Shown here: one piece after another, positions 7,955 to 17,239 of the stretch | Numbering within the stretch: the first letter of the stretch is position 1 | Layout: each line of letters opens with the position of its first letter | Source of the DNA: Halorubrum sp. 2020YC2 | GTDB lineage: Archaea; Halobacteriota; Halobacteria; Halobacteriales; Haloferacaceae | NCBI RefSeq assembly: GCF_018623055.1 | Contig: NZ_CP076019.1 | Location: 2,294,001-2,358,000, forward strand | Length of the DNA stretch: 64,000 nucleotides | Direction: 5' to 3' | The notes under the pieces: model-generated | Databases searched by the model: none | Told to the model about the DNA's origin: nothing | Seen by the model: only the letters and a program-made list of their open reading frames with translations | Program-made: the position numbers and the translations under genes

Positions 7955-9508
7955 TCAGGGGCCTCGACACGACCGCGTGCCGAGTTCCTCGACCCGCGTC
8001 TCACCGCGATAGACGTCGACGTCGACCGCGGAGAGGGCGACCGAGTCGACCGCGGCGGCTCCGTTCGCCCCGTCCCCGTCCGGGAACCCCGCCGCGCGGT
8101 CGCAGAGGTGCGCGAGAAGCGGGTCGACGCGGTCCGGGTCGGGGTCGTCCGCGAGCGACGTGAGGAACTTCCGCCAGCGCGCGGTGGGGTACGCGCGGGC
8201 GTCGGACGGGGGCCGATCGCGCGCGACGCGGTCGCCGTGGAAGGCGTCGATCCGGTCGCCGTCGGCGGTCGTCGCGGTCGCCAGCGCGAGCGCGTCGGTC
8301 GAGGGCGGATCCGGCGCGAACATGTCCCAGCCCCGCTGGGTCGGGTCGGCCACGGACGCCACCGGCTCCGGCGCGTCGACGAGTCCGAGCGCCATCCCGT
8401 TCCACGCGACGAGCGCGACGAGGAGGACCGCGGCGACGACCGGAACCGCGGCCGCGGCCCCGCCGCGGAGGGCCCGGAGCGCGTCCGGCACTTCGTTGCC
8501 GGCGTCGGAGGGGCTCGGGGGCGCGAACGGGCGCGCCGCGAGGCCCCGGACCCGGTCGGCCGCGGGGGCGACCGCGCGCTCGACGCGGTTCCAGACGAAC
8601 GGGGGGAAGAAGGGGAGCAGCGAGACCGCGGACGTCAGCGAGAAGACGCCGATCTGGAGCGTGAGCGTCATCGAGAGGTGCGCCGCGAGGAGCGTCCCCG
8701 CGAGCGCGGCCCGGACCCGCCCGGCGGCGGCGATCAGCAGCGGCGAGGCGACGAGCAGCGCGAGCCAGCCGTGGGTGGCCGCCGAGAGCAGGGGCGACCA
8801 CTCGGGGACGAGTCCGCCGAGCGGCCCGTGGAGGTAGGTGAGCCGGAAGACGCGCTCGACCGCCTCGCCGGCGGGCCACGCCGTCCCGCGGAGCTTCTCG
8901 ACCGCGTTGGAGACGTACACCACGGCCACGAGGGCCAGGAGGAGCGCGGAGGCGGGGCCGGCGACGCGGTCCGGTTCGCGGTCGAGCGGCGACGCCGGCG
9001 ACGCCGAACTGCGATGCCGGACCGCGTCGACCGACCAGCGGGCGCCGAGCGGGCACAGCAGTCCGGCGCCGAGCAGCTGGAGGAGGAGGGTGTCGCCGGC
9101 GTTGAGCACGAGGGGGTTCCGCGCCTGAAGCGACGCGAGCAGGAGGAACGAGACCGCCGTCGCGACACGCGTCCGGTAGCCGACCGCGAGCGCGGCGGCG
9201 GCGAGCGCGGCGACGAGGAACAGCAGCGCGACGACTCGGGGGTCGCCCGAGACGGCGTGAAGCGAGAGGCGAGCGCCGAGGGGGGAGGCGTCAGCGAGCT
9301 CCGCGCGCGGGAGGGCGCCGGCGTCGGTGTAGAAGGCCGTCAGGTTCCGCGCGCGGAGCGCGAGGTCGACGAGGAGGACGGCGCCGAGCGCGATCCGGAA
9401 CGCGGCGAGGGCGCGCGGATCGATTCCGAGGCGGCGGCGGAGCGCGGCTCGGAGGCGGCGAAGCGGACGGGCCTCGGAGTCGGCGCCGGGGGAATCGGCG
9501 GTCGTCAC
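7955..9508 (-). CDS. HTTM domain membrane protein
   Basis: 517 residues with at least eight hydrophobic helices. The N-terminal half (RRLGIDPRALAAFRIALGAVLLVDL, then LQARNPLVLNAGDTLLL) has the look of the HTTM (horizontally transferred transmembrane) domain related to vitamin-K-dependent gamma-carboxylase. The C-terminal 170 residues are hydrophilic and probably face outside (WDMFAPDPPSTDALALATATTADGDRIDAF). Haloarchaeal proteins of this kind have no proven reaction. It is upstream of, and likely cotranscribed with, the glycosyltransferase, and divergent from the isoaspartyl peptidase. Confidence 0.8.
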   Translation of the reverse strand: MTTADSPGADSEARPLRRLRAALRRRLGIDPRALAAFRIALGAVLLVDLALRARNLTAFYTDAGALPRAELADASPLGARLSLHAVSGDPRVVALLFLVAALAAAALAVGYRTRVATAVSFLLLASLQARNPLVLNAGDTLLLQLLGAGLLCPLGARWSVDAVRHRSSASPASPLDREPDRVAGPASALLLALVAVVYVSNAVEKLRGTAWPAGEAVERVFRLTYLHGPLGGLVPEWSPLLSAATHGWLALLVASPLLIAAAGRVRAALAGTLLAAHLSMTLTLQIGVFSLTSAVSLLPFFPPFVWNRVERAVAPAADRVRGLAARPFAPPSPSDAGNEVPDALRALRGGAAAAVPVVAAVLLVALVAWNGMALGLVDAPEPVASVADPTQRGWDMFAPDPPSTDALALATATTADGDRIDAFHGDRVARDRPPSDARAYPTARWRKFLTSLADDPDPDRVDPLLAHLCDRAAGFPDGDGANGAAAVDSVALSAVDVDVYRGETRVEELGTRSCRGP

Positions 9509-9630
9509 GGTGACTCCGAGTCGCCAAGCGGCGAGGATAGCTCTTGCGGCGTCGGGGCGGGCGGCCGGTCGGCCCCAGCGGTCGCCGCCGGCTTCCGGGC
9601 GCTTATGTGGCCGCCGCGGGAGCCTCCGGT

Positions 9631-10524
9631 ATGCGAGTCATCGTCCACGGCGGCGCCGGCGGCGCCCCCGACGACCCGGAGCCCAGACAGGCGGTCCTCG
9701 ACGAGGCGGCCGCGCGCGGCGCGGACGCGGCGACGCCGCTCGACGCGGTGGAGTCCGCGGTCGGCGTCCTCGAGTCCGACCCCCGGTTCAACGCGGGCGT
9801 CGGCGGGGCGATACAGTCCGACGGCGTCGTCCGCACCGACGCGGGCGTGATGACCTCGGACCGCGAGGTCGGCGCGGCCTGCTCGATGCCCGGGGTCGAG
9901 CACGCGGCGAGCGTCGCCCGCGTGGTCCACTCCGAGACGCCGCACATCTTCGTCTCGGGCGAGCACGCGGTCGACCTCGCCGCGGAGTTCGGCGTCGAGA
10001 CCGGCGTCGACCTGCTCACCGACGAGAAACGGGAGCGGTACGAAGAGGAGAATCCGCCTCGCGGCGGCCCGCGCGAACACCTCGACTGGCTCGCCTCGCG
10101 GTTCGGATCGGGAGCGGATCAGGCGGGCGAGGGGTCGGAGCGCGACGCACCCGACCATGACACGGTCGGCTCGGTGGCGACGGACGGCGAGACGTTCGCC
10201 GCGGTGACCTCCACCGGCGGCCGGTCGTTCGCGCTCGCGGGGCGCGTCGGTGACGTGCCGCAGGTCGGGTCCGGGTTCTTCTGCACCGAGGCCGGCGGCG
10301 CGAGCGCGACTGGCGCCGGCGAGGACATCGCGCGCGTGACGCTCTCGCGGCGCGCCGTCGACTTCCTCGACGACGGGCACGGGGCGCAGGAAGCGGCGGA
10401 CCGGGCGATCGAGGAGTTTGAGGAGATCACCGAATCGGGTGCCGGCGTGATCGTCCTCGGGGACGAGGAGGTGGGAAGCGCTTTTAATACGGACGGGATG
10501 CAGACGAGTATTGCTTATAAATAA
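9631..10524 (+). CDS. Isoaspartyl peptidase / L-asparaginase (Ntn hydrolase)
   Basis: Plant-type asparaginase family, which autocleaves to alpha and beta subunits and hydrolyses L-asparagine and beta-aspartyl dipeptides. 297 residues from the ATG at 9631 (MRVIVHGGAG). The cleavage and catalytic nucleophile is Thr178 in HDTVGSVA; the beta-chain substrate loops GDVPQVGSGFFC and GAGEDIAR are intact. The alpha chain carries NAGVGGAIQSDG. An open frame extends upstream, but HGGAG at residue 6 fixes the start. The stop lies at the edge of a short remnant of the dispersed element tail. Confidence 0.93.
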   Translation: MRVIVHGGAGGAPDDPEPRQAVLDEAAARGADAATPLDAVESAVGVLESDPRFNAGVGGAIQSDGVVRTDAGVMTSDREVGAACSMPGVEHAASVARVVHSETPHIFVSGEHAVDLAAEFGVETGVDLLTDEKRERYEEENPPRGGPREHLDWLASRFGSGADQAGEGSERDAPDHDTVGSVATDGETFAAVTSTGGRSFALAGRVGDVPQVGSGFFCTEAGGASATGAGEDIARVTLSRRAVDFLDDGHGAQEAADRAIEEFEEITESGAGVIVLGDEEVGSAFNTDGMQTSIAYK

Positions 10525-10560
10525 CCGCGCTGGGTGGGGTTTCGGAGGATACCGGCGATC
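10514..10560 (+). repeat. Orphan tail fragment of the dispersed intergenic element
   Basis: TTATAAATAACCGCGCTGGG followed by TGGGGTTTCGGAGG resembles the tail module of the full copies (TTTATAACCGAGCG, GCTGGGGCTTTGGCGG). No other part of the element is present. It overlaps the 3' end of the asparaginase gene and ends just before the cupin gene. Confidence 0.4.
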
Positions 10561-10567
10561 AGTCGAG

Positions 10568-11140
10568 TTAGCTCTGGAGCGGGGGGTTCTCGAATTCGGC
10601 ACCGCACCCCTGGCAGACAACGACCGTGTGGATCGTCTCATCCAGAGTGACACGCAGGTCGGGATCGCCACACGCGGGACAGTTTCGTGGAACGTGCTCA
10701 GCGTCGCAGTCCGGGCAGACGAACGTGAGTTCATCGTCGCGCATCTGGAAGCGCAGGGTGTCATTCTCGCAGTCGGGACACGCTGCGGGGATTCGGATAT
10801 CTTCGGTGTCACGAGGGGCGCCCATCGCAACTGCGATGAGTTCGCGATCCGAGTTGTTCTTGCCCGATTGAAATTCGCCGGGAGAGTACCGAATCGCTTC
10901 CCGTTCGCCGACGGTAACCTCACCGTCTAGTGTCTCGAAGGTTGCCTCTCCTTTTAGAACGACGAACACCTCCTCTTGATCCATGTGGGCGTGAAGCCCT
11001 CCGGGAAATCCCTCACCTGAGGCAATCCGGTAGTGGTTGAGTGCGATATTGGTCGTCTCTAAGGGCTCTGATAACCCACGTCGAACGCTATCTTCGCCAA
11101 CAACGTGAGCCTCTACGTTGCTGATAGCGACTTTTTCCAT
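10568..11140 (-). CDS. Cupin protein fused to zinc ribbons
   Basis: 190 residues from the ATG at 11140 (MEKVAISNVEAHVV). The N-terminal part (about 25-95) is a cupin-2 barrel with the metal-site pattern HAHMDQEEVFVVLKGEA and a late PGEFQSG strand. The C-terminal part (about 105-185) has four CxxC knuckles (CPDC, CPDC, CPAC, CQGC), enough for two zinc ribbons. A cupin plus zinc ribbons suggests a regulatory or metal/redox sensing role, but no substrate can be assigned. A frame extending to 11194 is less likely to be the start. Base composition is somewhat less GC-rich than neighbours. Confidence 0.8.
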   Translation of the reverse strand: MEKVAISNVEAHVVGEDSVRRGLSEPLETTNIALNHYRIASGEGFPGGLHAHMDQEEVFVVLKGEATFETLDGEVTVGEREAIRYSPGEFQSGKNNSDRELIAVAMGAPRDTEDIRIPAACPDCENDTLRFQMRDDELTFVCPDCDAEHVPRNCPACGDPDLRVTLDETIHTVVVCQGCGAEFENPPLQS

Positions 11141-11290
11141 GCTATCAGTAGAGACATAGAGAGGGAAATACGCACAACTTTTCAGAGGGACCACTTCCAG
11201 TACTCTATGAAAATAGAGCTCGAGTTCTATGACATCGATTTATAGATAGTGAAGCAGTCTTGTGGGAACTACCCCCAAGATTCTAGCCGC

Positions 11291-11630
11291 TCACTAATAA
11301 ATGACTGGCGACGGATCGGCGTCGGTAGAAGTCCCCAAAGCCCCAGCCGCGAGGACTCGCGCGGCTTGCTGCGCGCCTCGCTCAGTCGCTCGCGTTGCTC
11401 GCTCCTTCGCTGCGGTGCTTGCTACGCCGTGCTTCGCCCTCGCGGCTGCCCCTTTGAGTCCCACCCGACCGCACCGCAACCGCACCTCACGCCTCCCCAG
11501 CCTCGTCGGCCGGCCTCCGCTTCGCTCCGGCCGGCCGACTCCCTCGCGCGTGCTGCTCGGCCGCGGGGCGGCCTCGCAGGCACGCGCCGGCCGTGAAACC
11601 GGCCGAGCCTCGTCGTTTACTTATAAACGA
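11291..11630 (-). repeat. Dispersed structured intergenic element, copy B
   Basis: Reverse-strand copy between the divergent cupin and cofD genes. On the minus strand it starts with a TTTATAAGT box (about 11620-11628), then the 8-bp stem 11580-11587/11546-11553. Next is an 11-bp stem (11529-11539 with 11505-11515) closing around GCGAAGC, then the GAGGCTGGGG, GGGACTCAAAGGGG and AAGCACCGCAG blocks. A perfect 11-bp long-range stem (11438-11448 with 11344-11354) precedes CTGGGGCTTTGG. A further palindrome at 11559-11573 closes a 3-base loop. The rest of the gap (11141-11290 and 11631-11716) holds no gene; the cofD promoter must lie in or next to this copy. Confidence 0.8.
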
Positions 11631-11716
11631 GCTCAGTCGGTCGCTCGTCATTTCCCTCGCTTGTCTCGTCGCGCGCGGAGCCGAGGATACAAGCCCGCCC
11701 GCCGCCTTGCGCCGGT

Positions 11717-12754
11717 ATGGTAACCTTCCTCGCCGGGGGGACGGGCACGCCGAAGCTCCTCGACGGCGCGGCCCGGGTGTGGGATCCGGCCGAGACCGCG
11801 GTCGTCGCCAACACGGGCGACGACGTCGAGCTCGGCGGCCACCTCGTCTGCCCGGACGTCGACACCGTGCTGTTCGCGGGCGGGGGCGTCCTCGACCGCC
11901 AGACGTGGTGGGGGATCGACGGCGACACGACCGCGACCCACGAGGAGCTGCGGCGGCTGGCCGAGGAAGTCGGACTCGGGACCGCCCCGCGGTACCTCGA
12001 CGACGACGCGCAGACCGCGGGCCGCGATATCGCCCGCTGGCGGCGCTTCTCGGCGGTTGGCGAGTTCATGGAGATCGGCGACCGCGACCGCGCGGTCCAC
12101 CTCACGCGCACGAGCCTGCTCGACGAGGGGAAGTCGCTCACCGAGGCGATTCGAACCCTCGCGGACGCGTTCGGACTCGACGTCGACCTCCTCCCGATGT
12201 CCGACGACCCGGTCGCGACGCTCGTCCACACCGAGGGCGGCGAGACGCTTCACTTCCAAGAGTACTGGGTGGCGCGCCGCGGCGAGCCGCCGGTCGCCGA
12301 CGTGGAGTTCCGGGGCGCCGACGACGCCCAGCCGACCGACGCCGTGCTGGCGGCGCTCGACGGTCCCGTCGTGATCGGTCCCTCGAACCCCGTGACGAGC
12401 CTCGGGCCGATGCTCGCGCTCCCCGGGTTCGAGCGCGCGCTCCGGGAGGCGCCCGTGGTCGCCGTCTCGCCGTTCGTGGGCGACGAGGTGTTCTCCGGGC
12501 CGGCCGCGGCGCTGATGGAGGGGGTCGGCCGCGAGCCCTCCACCGCGGGCGTCGCGGAGGCGTACCCGTTCGCGGACGCGTTCGTCCTCGACGAGGAGGA
12601 CCCGACCGAACTCGACCGGCGCGTCGAGCGCACCGACACGCGGATCGACGGCGCCGACGACGCCGAGCGCGTCGCTCGGGCCTGCGAGCGCGCGCTGGAA
12701 GCGATCGACGGCGACGGGGCGGACGCGCGGCCGCCGCGGGAGGGCGCGGAGTGA
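11717..12754 (+). CDS. cofD: 2-phospho-L-lactate transferase CofD (coenzyme F420 synthesis)
   Basis: Joins the activated lactyl (or related three-carbon) phosphate to the deazaflavin Fo to make F420-0. 345 residues; the N-terminal [11 protein letters not shown] (about residues 7-17), [20 protein letters not shown], and [13 protein letters not shown] near the middle are family motifs. A longer open frame upstream is not used; the ATG at 11717 gives the usual MVTFLAGG start. First gene of a four-gene operon; its stop TGA (12752-12754) overlaps the next GTG by two bases (GTGA). Confidence 0.95.
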   Translation: MVTFLAGGTGTPKLLDGAARVWDPAETAVVANTGDDVELGGHLVCPDVDTVLFAGGGVLDRQTWWGIDGDTTATHEELRRLAEEVGLGTAPRYLDDDAQTAGRDIARWRRFSAVGEFMEIGDRDRAVHLTRTSLLDEGKSLTEAIRTLADAFGLDVDLLPMSDDPVATLVHTEGGETLHFQEYWVARRGEPPVADVEFRGADDAQPTDAVLAALDGPVVIGPSNPVTSLGPMLALPGFERALREAPVVAVSPFVGDEVFSGPAAALMEGVGREPSTAGVAEAYPFADAFVLDEEDPTELDRRVERTDTRIDGADDAERVARACERALEAIDGDGADARPPREGAE

Positions 12755-13611
12755 CCCGAGGCGGCGACCGGGCCGGGGCGCCCGCGGGCGGCGAGCCGTT
12801 CCTCGTCGCCGCGAGCCTCAGCGGCGCCGCGGACGCCGAGTGGGCGCTCGACGCGGCCGCCCACGTCGACGCCGCCCTCCTCGGCGGCGTCGCGCTCGAT
12901 CCGGCCAGCAGGGCGGCCGCCCGGGACCTCGTCGCCCGCGGGCGCGAAGAGTTCCTCCCGGCCGACCCGCTCGCGTTCGTCGCCGCCCAGCTCGACGCGC
13001 TCGCGGACGCGCCGGTCCGACCCGGAGTCAACGTCCGGAGCGCGACGCCCGGTCCGGTCCGAACGGCCGCCGAGATATGCGCCGAGCGCGGCGCGGTCTG
13101 CGAGGTCAACGCCCACTGCCGACAGCCGGAGCTTCGCGCGGTCGGCTGCGGCGAGTCGCTGCTGCGCGAGCCGGACCGCCTCTCGCGGTACGTCGCCGCC
13201 GCGGCCGAGACGGGCGCGACGACGAGCGTGAAGGTCCGCGCCGAGGTGCCCGGCGTCGACCTCGTCGCGGTCGCGGAGACCGTCACGGCGGCCGGCGCGG
13301 ACTGGCTCCACGTCGACGCGATGGATTCGGAGGCGGCGGTCGCGGACCTGGCGGCGGCGGTCGACGCGGCGCCTGAGTCCGGTGACGCGAGCGGCCTCGC
13401 GGGCCTGACGCTCGTCGCTAACAACGGCGTCAGGGGCCGCGAGACGGTGAACGAGTACGCCGCGCACGGCGCCGACGCGGTGAGCGTCGGCCGACCGACG
13501 GAGGACCCGCCCGTCCTCGCGCGCGTCGCGGACGCGGTAGAGGCGTGGCGGAGCGGCGCGCTCCCGAGAGAGGAGGGGAGGTCGGACCCCGAGTCGGAGG
13601 CGAGACCGTGA
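12751..13611 (+). CDS. Dihydrouridine-synthase-like TIM-barrel protein
   Basis: 286 residues from the GTG at 12751, inside the cofD stop (GTGA). The sequence fits the flavin-dependent TIM barrel of the DUS/dihydroorotate dehydrogenase superfamily: [53 protein letters not shown], and [29 protein letters not shown], which ends in a phosphate-binding strand typical of FMN sites. The Cys of [14 protein letters not shown] corresponds in position to the DUS catalytic region. Database names of the type tRNA-dihydrouridine synthase are likely, but the F420-gene context suggests it may not act on tRNA. The start is set by coupling and by the end of homology. Confidence 0.75.
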   Translation: MTRGGDRAGAPAGGEPFLVAASLSGAADAEWALDAAAHVDAALLGGVALDPASRAAARDLVARGREEFLPADPLAFVAAQLDALADAPVRPGVNVRSATPGPVRTAAEICAERGAVCEVNAHCRQPELRAVGCGESLLREPDRLSRYVAAAAETGATTSVKVRAEVPGVDLVAVAETVTAAGADWLHVDAMDSEAAVADLAAAVDAAPESGDASGLAGLTLVANNGVRGRETVNEYAAHGADAVSVGRPTEDPPVLARVADAVEAWRSGALPREEGRSDPESEARP

Positions 13612-14642
13612 CCCGCGGCGGGCGCAGGGACCGGGGACCGACCGATCCCGTCGACGACGCGACGCTCGCGCTCCTGCTGGAGGTCGCCGGCACGCCGAAG
13701 CCCGGGAACGTCGACCGCCGCCGTGACCTCGACGACCTCCGGTTCGAGGCGTTCCTCGGCGGCGCGGTCGGCGCTCGCGCCGGACTCGAACTGGCGGCGG
13801 GAGAGACGGCGGCGGACGACCCCCCCGGCGTCGGTGCGGCCTTCGAGCGCGCCGTAGAGGGGATGGCCGCGCGCGCCGGGACGAACACGCAGTTCGGCTG
13901 TCTGCTGCTCTTAGTCCCGCTGATCCGGGCGGCCGCGGACCCCGACCGAGGGCTCTCGCCCGACGGCGTCGACGCCGTCTGTCGCGGGACGACCGTCGAC
14001 GACGCCGTCGCCTTCTACCGGGCGTTCGAGGCCGTCGACGTCGCGGTCGACGACCCGCCCCCGGGCGCGGACGACCTCGACGTGCGCCGCGGGAGCGACG
14101 CCGAACCCGCACTCCGCGAGCGGGGGGCGACGCTACGCGACGTGCTGGCGCTGTCCGCGGAGCCGATCGAGTCGGCGGAGTCGGCCGGTTCGGTCGAGCC
14201 GGACCGCGTCCCCGACCGGAACGCCGCGGAGTGGACCGAGGGGTTCCCGCGCACGTTCCGCGCCGCCGAGTGGATCCTGACCGACGAGGGGCCGCTCGCG
14301 GACCGGGCGGCGCGGGCGTTCCTCGGGCTGCTCGCCGCGGAGTCGGACACCCTCGTCGCGTCGACGCGAGGGGCGGAGACGGCCCGCGCGGCGAGTGCGC
14401 GGGCGAGAGCGCTTCTGGAGTCGGGCGAGAGGGTTCTGGAGCCGGACGAAGGGCACCCGGACGGCCCGGTCGGAGACGTCGCCGCGGTCGAGGCGGCGGC
14501 GGTCCACGGCGCCGACCTCGACGCCGCGGAGTCGCTGGCGGCGGCGTTCGTCGCGGAGGGGACCAACCCGGGCACGACCGCCGACCTCACCTGCGCGGCG
14601 CTTTTCATCGCGCTCCGGCGCGGAGCGGAGGTGGCGCCGTGA
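13608..14642 (+). CDS. Triphosphoribosyl-dephospho-CoA synthase-like protein (CitG family)
   Basis: 344 residues from the GTG at 13608, coupled to the previous gene by GTGA. CitG/MdcB family hallmarks: LLEVAGTPKPGNVDRRRDL near the N-terminus, TNTQFGCLLLLVPLIRA, and EGTNPGTTADLTCAALFIAL at the C-terminus. In bacteria CitG makes the prosthetic-group precursor of citrate or malonate lyases from ATP and dephospho-CoA. No lyase genes are seen here, so a different ribosyl-transfer role in cofactor chemistry is likely. An in-frame ATG lies upstream at 13545, but the overlap and N-terminal homology favour 13608. Confidence 0.82.
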   Translation: MTRGGRRDRGPTDPVDDATLALLLEVAGTPKPGNVDRRRDLDDLRFEAFLGGAVGARAGLELAAGETAADDPPGVGAAFERAVEGMAARAGTNTQFGCLLLLVPLIRAAADPDRGLSPDGVDAVCRGTTVDDAVAFYRAFEAVDVAVDDPPPGADDLDVRRGSDAEPALRERGATLRDVLALSAEPIESAESAGSVEPDRVPDRNAAEWTEGFPRTFRAAEWILTDEGPLADRAARAFLGLLAAESDTLVASTRGAETARAASARARALLESGERVLEPDEGHPDGPVGDVAAVEAAAVHGADLDAAESLAAAFVAEGTNPGTTADLTCAALFIALRRGAEVAP

Positions 14643-15289
14643 GCGGCGGAGCGGCGGACGGGGACCCCGCCGGCGTCGCGCCCGACGGCTGGCCGGCGCC
14701 GCTCCGGGGCGTCACCGAGTCGGTCGTGACGACGCTCGGCCCGAACGACCGGTGGAACGTCGCGGCGCTGGGACTTCACGCCCCCGAGACCGACGCGGAC
14801 GGGATGCCTGAGGGGCCGGTCACGGCGCGCACCTACGGGCGGACCCGCACGTGGCGGAACTTCACCGAGCGCGGGGGCGGCGTCGTCCAGTTCACCGTCG
14901 ACCCGCGGACGTTCGTGGACGCGGCGCTCACGGTCCGAGAGGTCGACGAGCCGGTCCTGCCGAGCGCCGACGCGTGGGTCGAGGTCGACGCCGAGGAGGT
15001 CGCGGCCGAGACCGAGGGCGACACCACGATCCGGACGTGGGAGCTGTCGCCGGTCGAGTCGGCGGTCGTCACGGAGCGCGTGCCGACGGTGAACCGCGGG
15101 TTCGGCGCCGTCGTCGACGCGACGGTGGCCGCCTCGCGGCTGGACGTGCCGGCGTTCGACACCGGGGAGCTGCTGGAGCGACTGGAGTACTTCGCGGACG
15201 TTGTCGAGCGCTGCGGCGGCCCGGCCGAGCGCGAGGCGTTCGCGCGGATCGACGAGGCGACCGGCTGGCGGGAGCGCGACCGCTCCTGA
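14639..15289 (+). CDS. DUF447 family flavoprotein-like protein
   Basis: 216 residues from the GTG at 14639, again overlapping the preceding stop as GTGA. The core (RGVTESVVTTLGPNDRWNVAALGLHA, then TARTYGRTRTWRNFTERGGGVVQFTVDPRTFVDAAL) matches the DUF447 family, which has a flavin-reductase-like split barrel known to bind FMN. The C-terminal helical part ends ECGG-like (VVERCGGPAEREAFARIDEATGW). Last gene of the cofD operon; function unknown. The repeated coupling suggests that the four proteins are made in fixed ratio and serve one pathway. Confidence 0.82.
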   Translation: MSGGAADGDPAGVAPDGWPAPLRGVTESVVTTLGPNDRWNVAALGLHAPETDADGMPEGPVTARTYGRTRTWRNFTERGGGVVQFTVDPRTFVDAALTVREVDEPVLPSADAWVEVDAEEVAAETEGDTTIRTWELSPVESAVVTERVPTVNRGFGAVVDATVAASRLDVPAFDTGELLERLEYFADVVERCGGPAEREAFARIDEATGWRERDRS

Positions 15290-15408
15290 CGGGGCGGCCC
15301 CAGCGCTTCGGCACCCCGACGGTACGGGTCCGAGCCGCCGGGAGCGCGGCTCGCGGCCGCTCGCGGCGGAACGAACCCTTTTAGTTCGGGCCGCCGGTAC
15401 CGCTCGGT

Positions 15409-15603
15409 ATGGCCATCAAACCCAAGTACATCAAACAGCTCGGGAACGTCCTGCTGGAGCGGTACCCCGACTCGTTCAACACGGACTTCGAGACGAACAA
15501 GGAGAGCGTCACGGCCCTGACCACCGTCGAGTCGAAGGGCGTCCGCAACCGCATCGCTGGCTACGTCACGCAGAAGAAGGCGCAGGCGGCACAGCACGCG
15601 TAA
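15409..15603 (+). CDS. rps17e: 30S ribosomal protein S17e
   Basis: 64-residue archaeal/eukaryotic ribosomal protein of the small subunit. MAIKPKYIKQLGNVLLERYPDSFNTDFETNK, then VESKGVRNRIAGYVT, is the complete S17e domain with the normal archaeal length. A CCTTTTAG box at about 15378 is a plausible TATA element for a short-leader message. Separate transcription from the cofD operon is likely (119 bases between). Confidence 0.97.
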   Translation: MAIKPKYIKQLGNVLLERYPDSFNTDFETNKESVTALTTVESKGVRNRIAGYVTQKKAQAAQHA

Positions 15604-15688
15604 CCGCTCGGTTCGAATTCTCGCCGGTTCTGCCGACCGCCGCGACCGCCCGACACGTTAAGTCCGGAGCCGCGGCCATCCCGCCTCG

Positions 15689-16924
15689 ATGGACGCGCTC
15701 GTGCGGCCGGTGGTCGACCCGACGTTCGCGGCCGGCGCGCTCGCGTTCCTGCTCGGCGGCGTCGCGCTCGGGACCGCGAGCGGGCTGGTGCCGGGGCTCC
15801 ACGCCAACAACTTCGCGCTGCTTTTAGCCGGGTTCGCCCCCTCGGTGCCGGCGGACCCGCTGTTCGTCGGCGTCGCGATGCTCGGGGCGGGCGTCGTCCA
15901 CTCGTTTCTGGACATCGTCCCCGCGCTCGCGCTCGGCGTGCCCGACGCCGCGACAGCGGTCGCCGCGCTCCCGGGACACCGGTTGGTGATCGCGGGGCGC
16001 GGCCGGGAGGCGCTCCGCCTCTCCGCGGTCGGCTCCGGGCTGGCCGTCGCGCTCGCGGTGCCGCTGGCGGTCCCGGTCACGTGGCTGATGGTGCGGTGGT
16101 ACCCGACGCTGCGAGCGCACCTGCCGCTGCTGCTCGGGGGCGTCGTCGCGCTGCTCGTACTCACCGAGTCGTCGCGGCGGGCCGCGGTCGGCGGGCTGGT
16201 CGCGTTCCTCGCGAGCGCCGCGCTCGGGTTCGCGACGCTCGACGCCGACCCCGCCGCGCCGCTGTCGACCGGCGGCGTCCTCGCGCCGCTTTTCGCCGGA
16301 CTGTTCGGCGTCCCCGTCCTCGTCGACGCGCTCGGCGGCGACGGCGTCCCGCCGCAGGCGGATCCCCGGATCGCGATGCGGGCGCGCGACCTCGGGACGA
16401 GCGCGGGCGCCGGCTCGCTCGCCGGCGCGGTGGTCGGGTACGTCCCGGGGGTGTCAGCCGCCATCGCCGCCGTGGCCGCGATGCCCGCGGTGCCGCGCGC
16501 GTCGGCCGACCGCGGGTTCGTCGTGGCGACGAGCGGCGCGAGCACGGCGAACACGATCTTCGCGCTGTTCGCGCTGGTCGCGCTCGGGACGCCGCGGACC
16601 GGCGTGACCGTCGCGATAGACCGGGCCGGCGTGCCGTTCGCGCTCCCGATGCTCCTCGTCGCGGCCGCGACCGCCGCCTGCTTCGGGTTCGCGCTGGTCG
16701 TGCTGGTCGGTGACCCGTACCTCCGGATCGTCGGCAACGCCGACTACACTCGACTGTCGCTCGGCGTGTTGGGGCTGCTCGCGCTCCTCTCGTACGCGTT
16801 CGCCGGGCTGTTCGGCGTCGGCGTCCTCCTCGTCGCCGGCGCCCTCGGACTCGTCCCGCCGCGGGTCGGCGCGCGGCGCGTCCACCTCATGGGCGTGCTG
16901 ATCGGGCCGTTGATCGCCGGGTGA
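15689..16924 (+). CDS. TctA-family tripartite tricarboxylate transporter permease homologue
   Basis: 411 residues, about 11-12 membrane helices. The two family signature loops are present: ASGLVPGLHANN (about residues 32-43) and VGYVPGVSAAIAA (about 249-261), which are repeated helix-break motifs of TctA/DUF112 proteins. Bacterial TctA works with TctB and a periplasmic binding protein TctC; neither is adjacent, as usual for the archaeal branch, so the substrate and coupling are open. The start at 15689 places the first helix at residue 13. Confidence 0.85.
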   Translation: MDALVRPVVDPTFAAGALAFLLGGVALGTASGLVPGLHANNFALLLAGFAPSVPADPLFVGVAMLGAGVVHSFLDIVPALALGVPDAATAVAALPGHRLVIAGRGREALRLSAVGSGLAVALAVPLAVPVTWLMVRWYPTLRAHLPLLLGGVVALLVLTESSRRAAVGGLVAFLASAALGFATLDADPAAPLSTGGVLAPLFAGLFGVPVLVDALGGDGVPPQADPRIAMRARDLGTSAGAGSLAGAVVGYVPGVSAAIAAVAAMPAVPRASADRGFVVATSGASTANTIFALFALVALGTPRTGVTVAIDRAGVPFALPMLLVAAATAACFGFALVVLVGDPYLRIVGNADYTRLSLGVLGLLALLSYAFAGLFGVGVLLVAGALGLVPPRVGARRVHLMGVLIGPLIAG

Positions 16925-17058
16925 GCGGGCGGCGGCGACGTGGCGCCGCGGCGGACGAGTCCGAGGGCGCTCCCCCGTCGAGTGGCACGATACCGGGGCA
17001 CACGACGCGTTCCGCCGGAAAGAACAACGGTTAAAAGTCGCGCCCGGTGAGTACGTGT

Positions 17059-17238
17059 ATGAGCCAGAGCGACTCTCAAGGAACCCCGCAGTGCGTCTCC
17101 TGTGGGATCCAGGTGTCCGGCATGAACGCCGCGCAGTTCTCCTGTCCGGACTGCGGCGCCACCATCTACCGGTGCTCGAAGTGCCGGAAGCAGAGCAACC
17201 TCTACGAGTGCCACGACTGCGGGTTCCGGGGGCCCTAA
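17059..17238 (+). CDS. Small zinc finger protein (HVO_2753-like)
   Basis: 59 residues with four CPxCG-type knuckles (CVSCG, CPDCG, CSKCR, CHDCG), enough for two zinc ions. The ending [12 protein letters not shown] is characteristic of the haloarchaeal family of HVO_2753, a Haloferax protein whose deletion affects swarming and biofilm formation. A GTG at 17047 would add four residues; the ATG at 17059 matches family length. The stop is followed by the aEF-1beta ATG after one base, so the two are cotranscribed, linking it to translation. Confidence 0.88.
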   Translation: MSQSDSQGTPQCVSCGIQVSGMNAAQFSCPDCGATIYRCSKCRKQSNLYECHDCGFRGP

Positions 17239-17239
17239 C

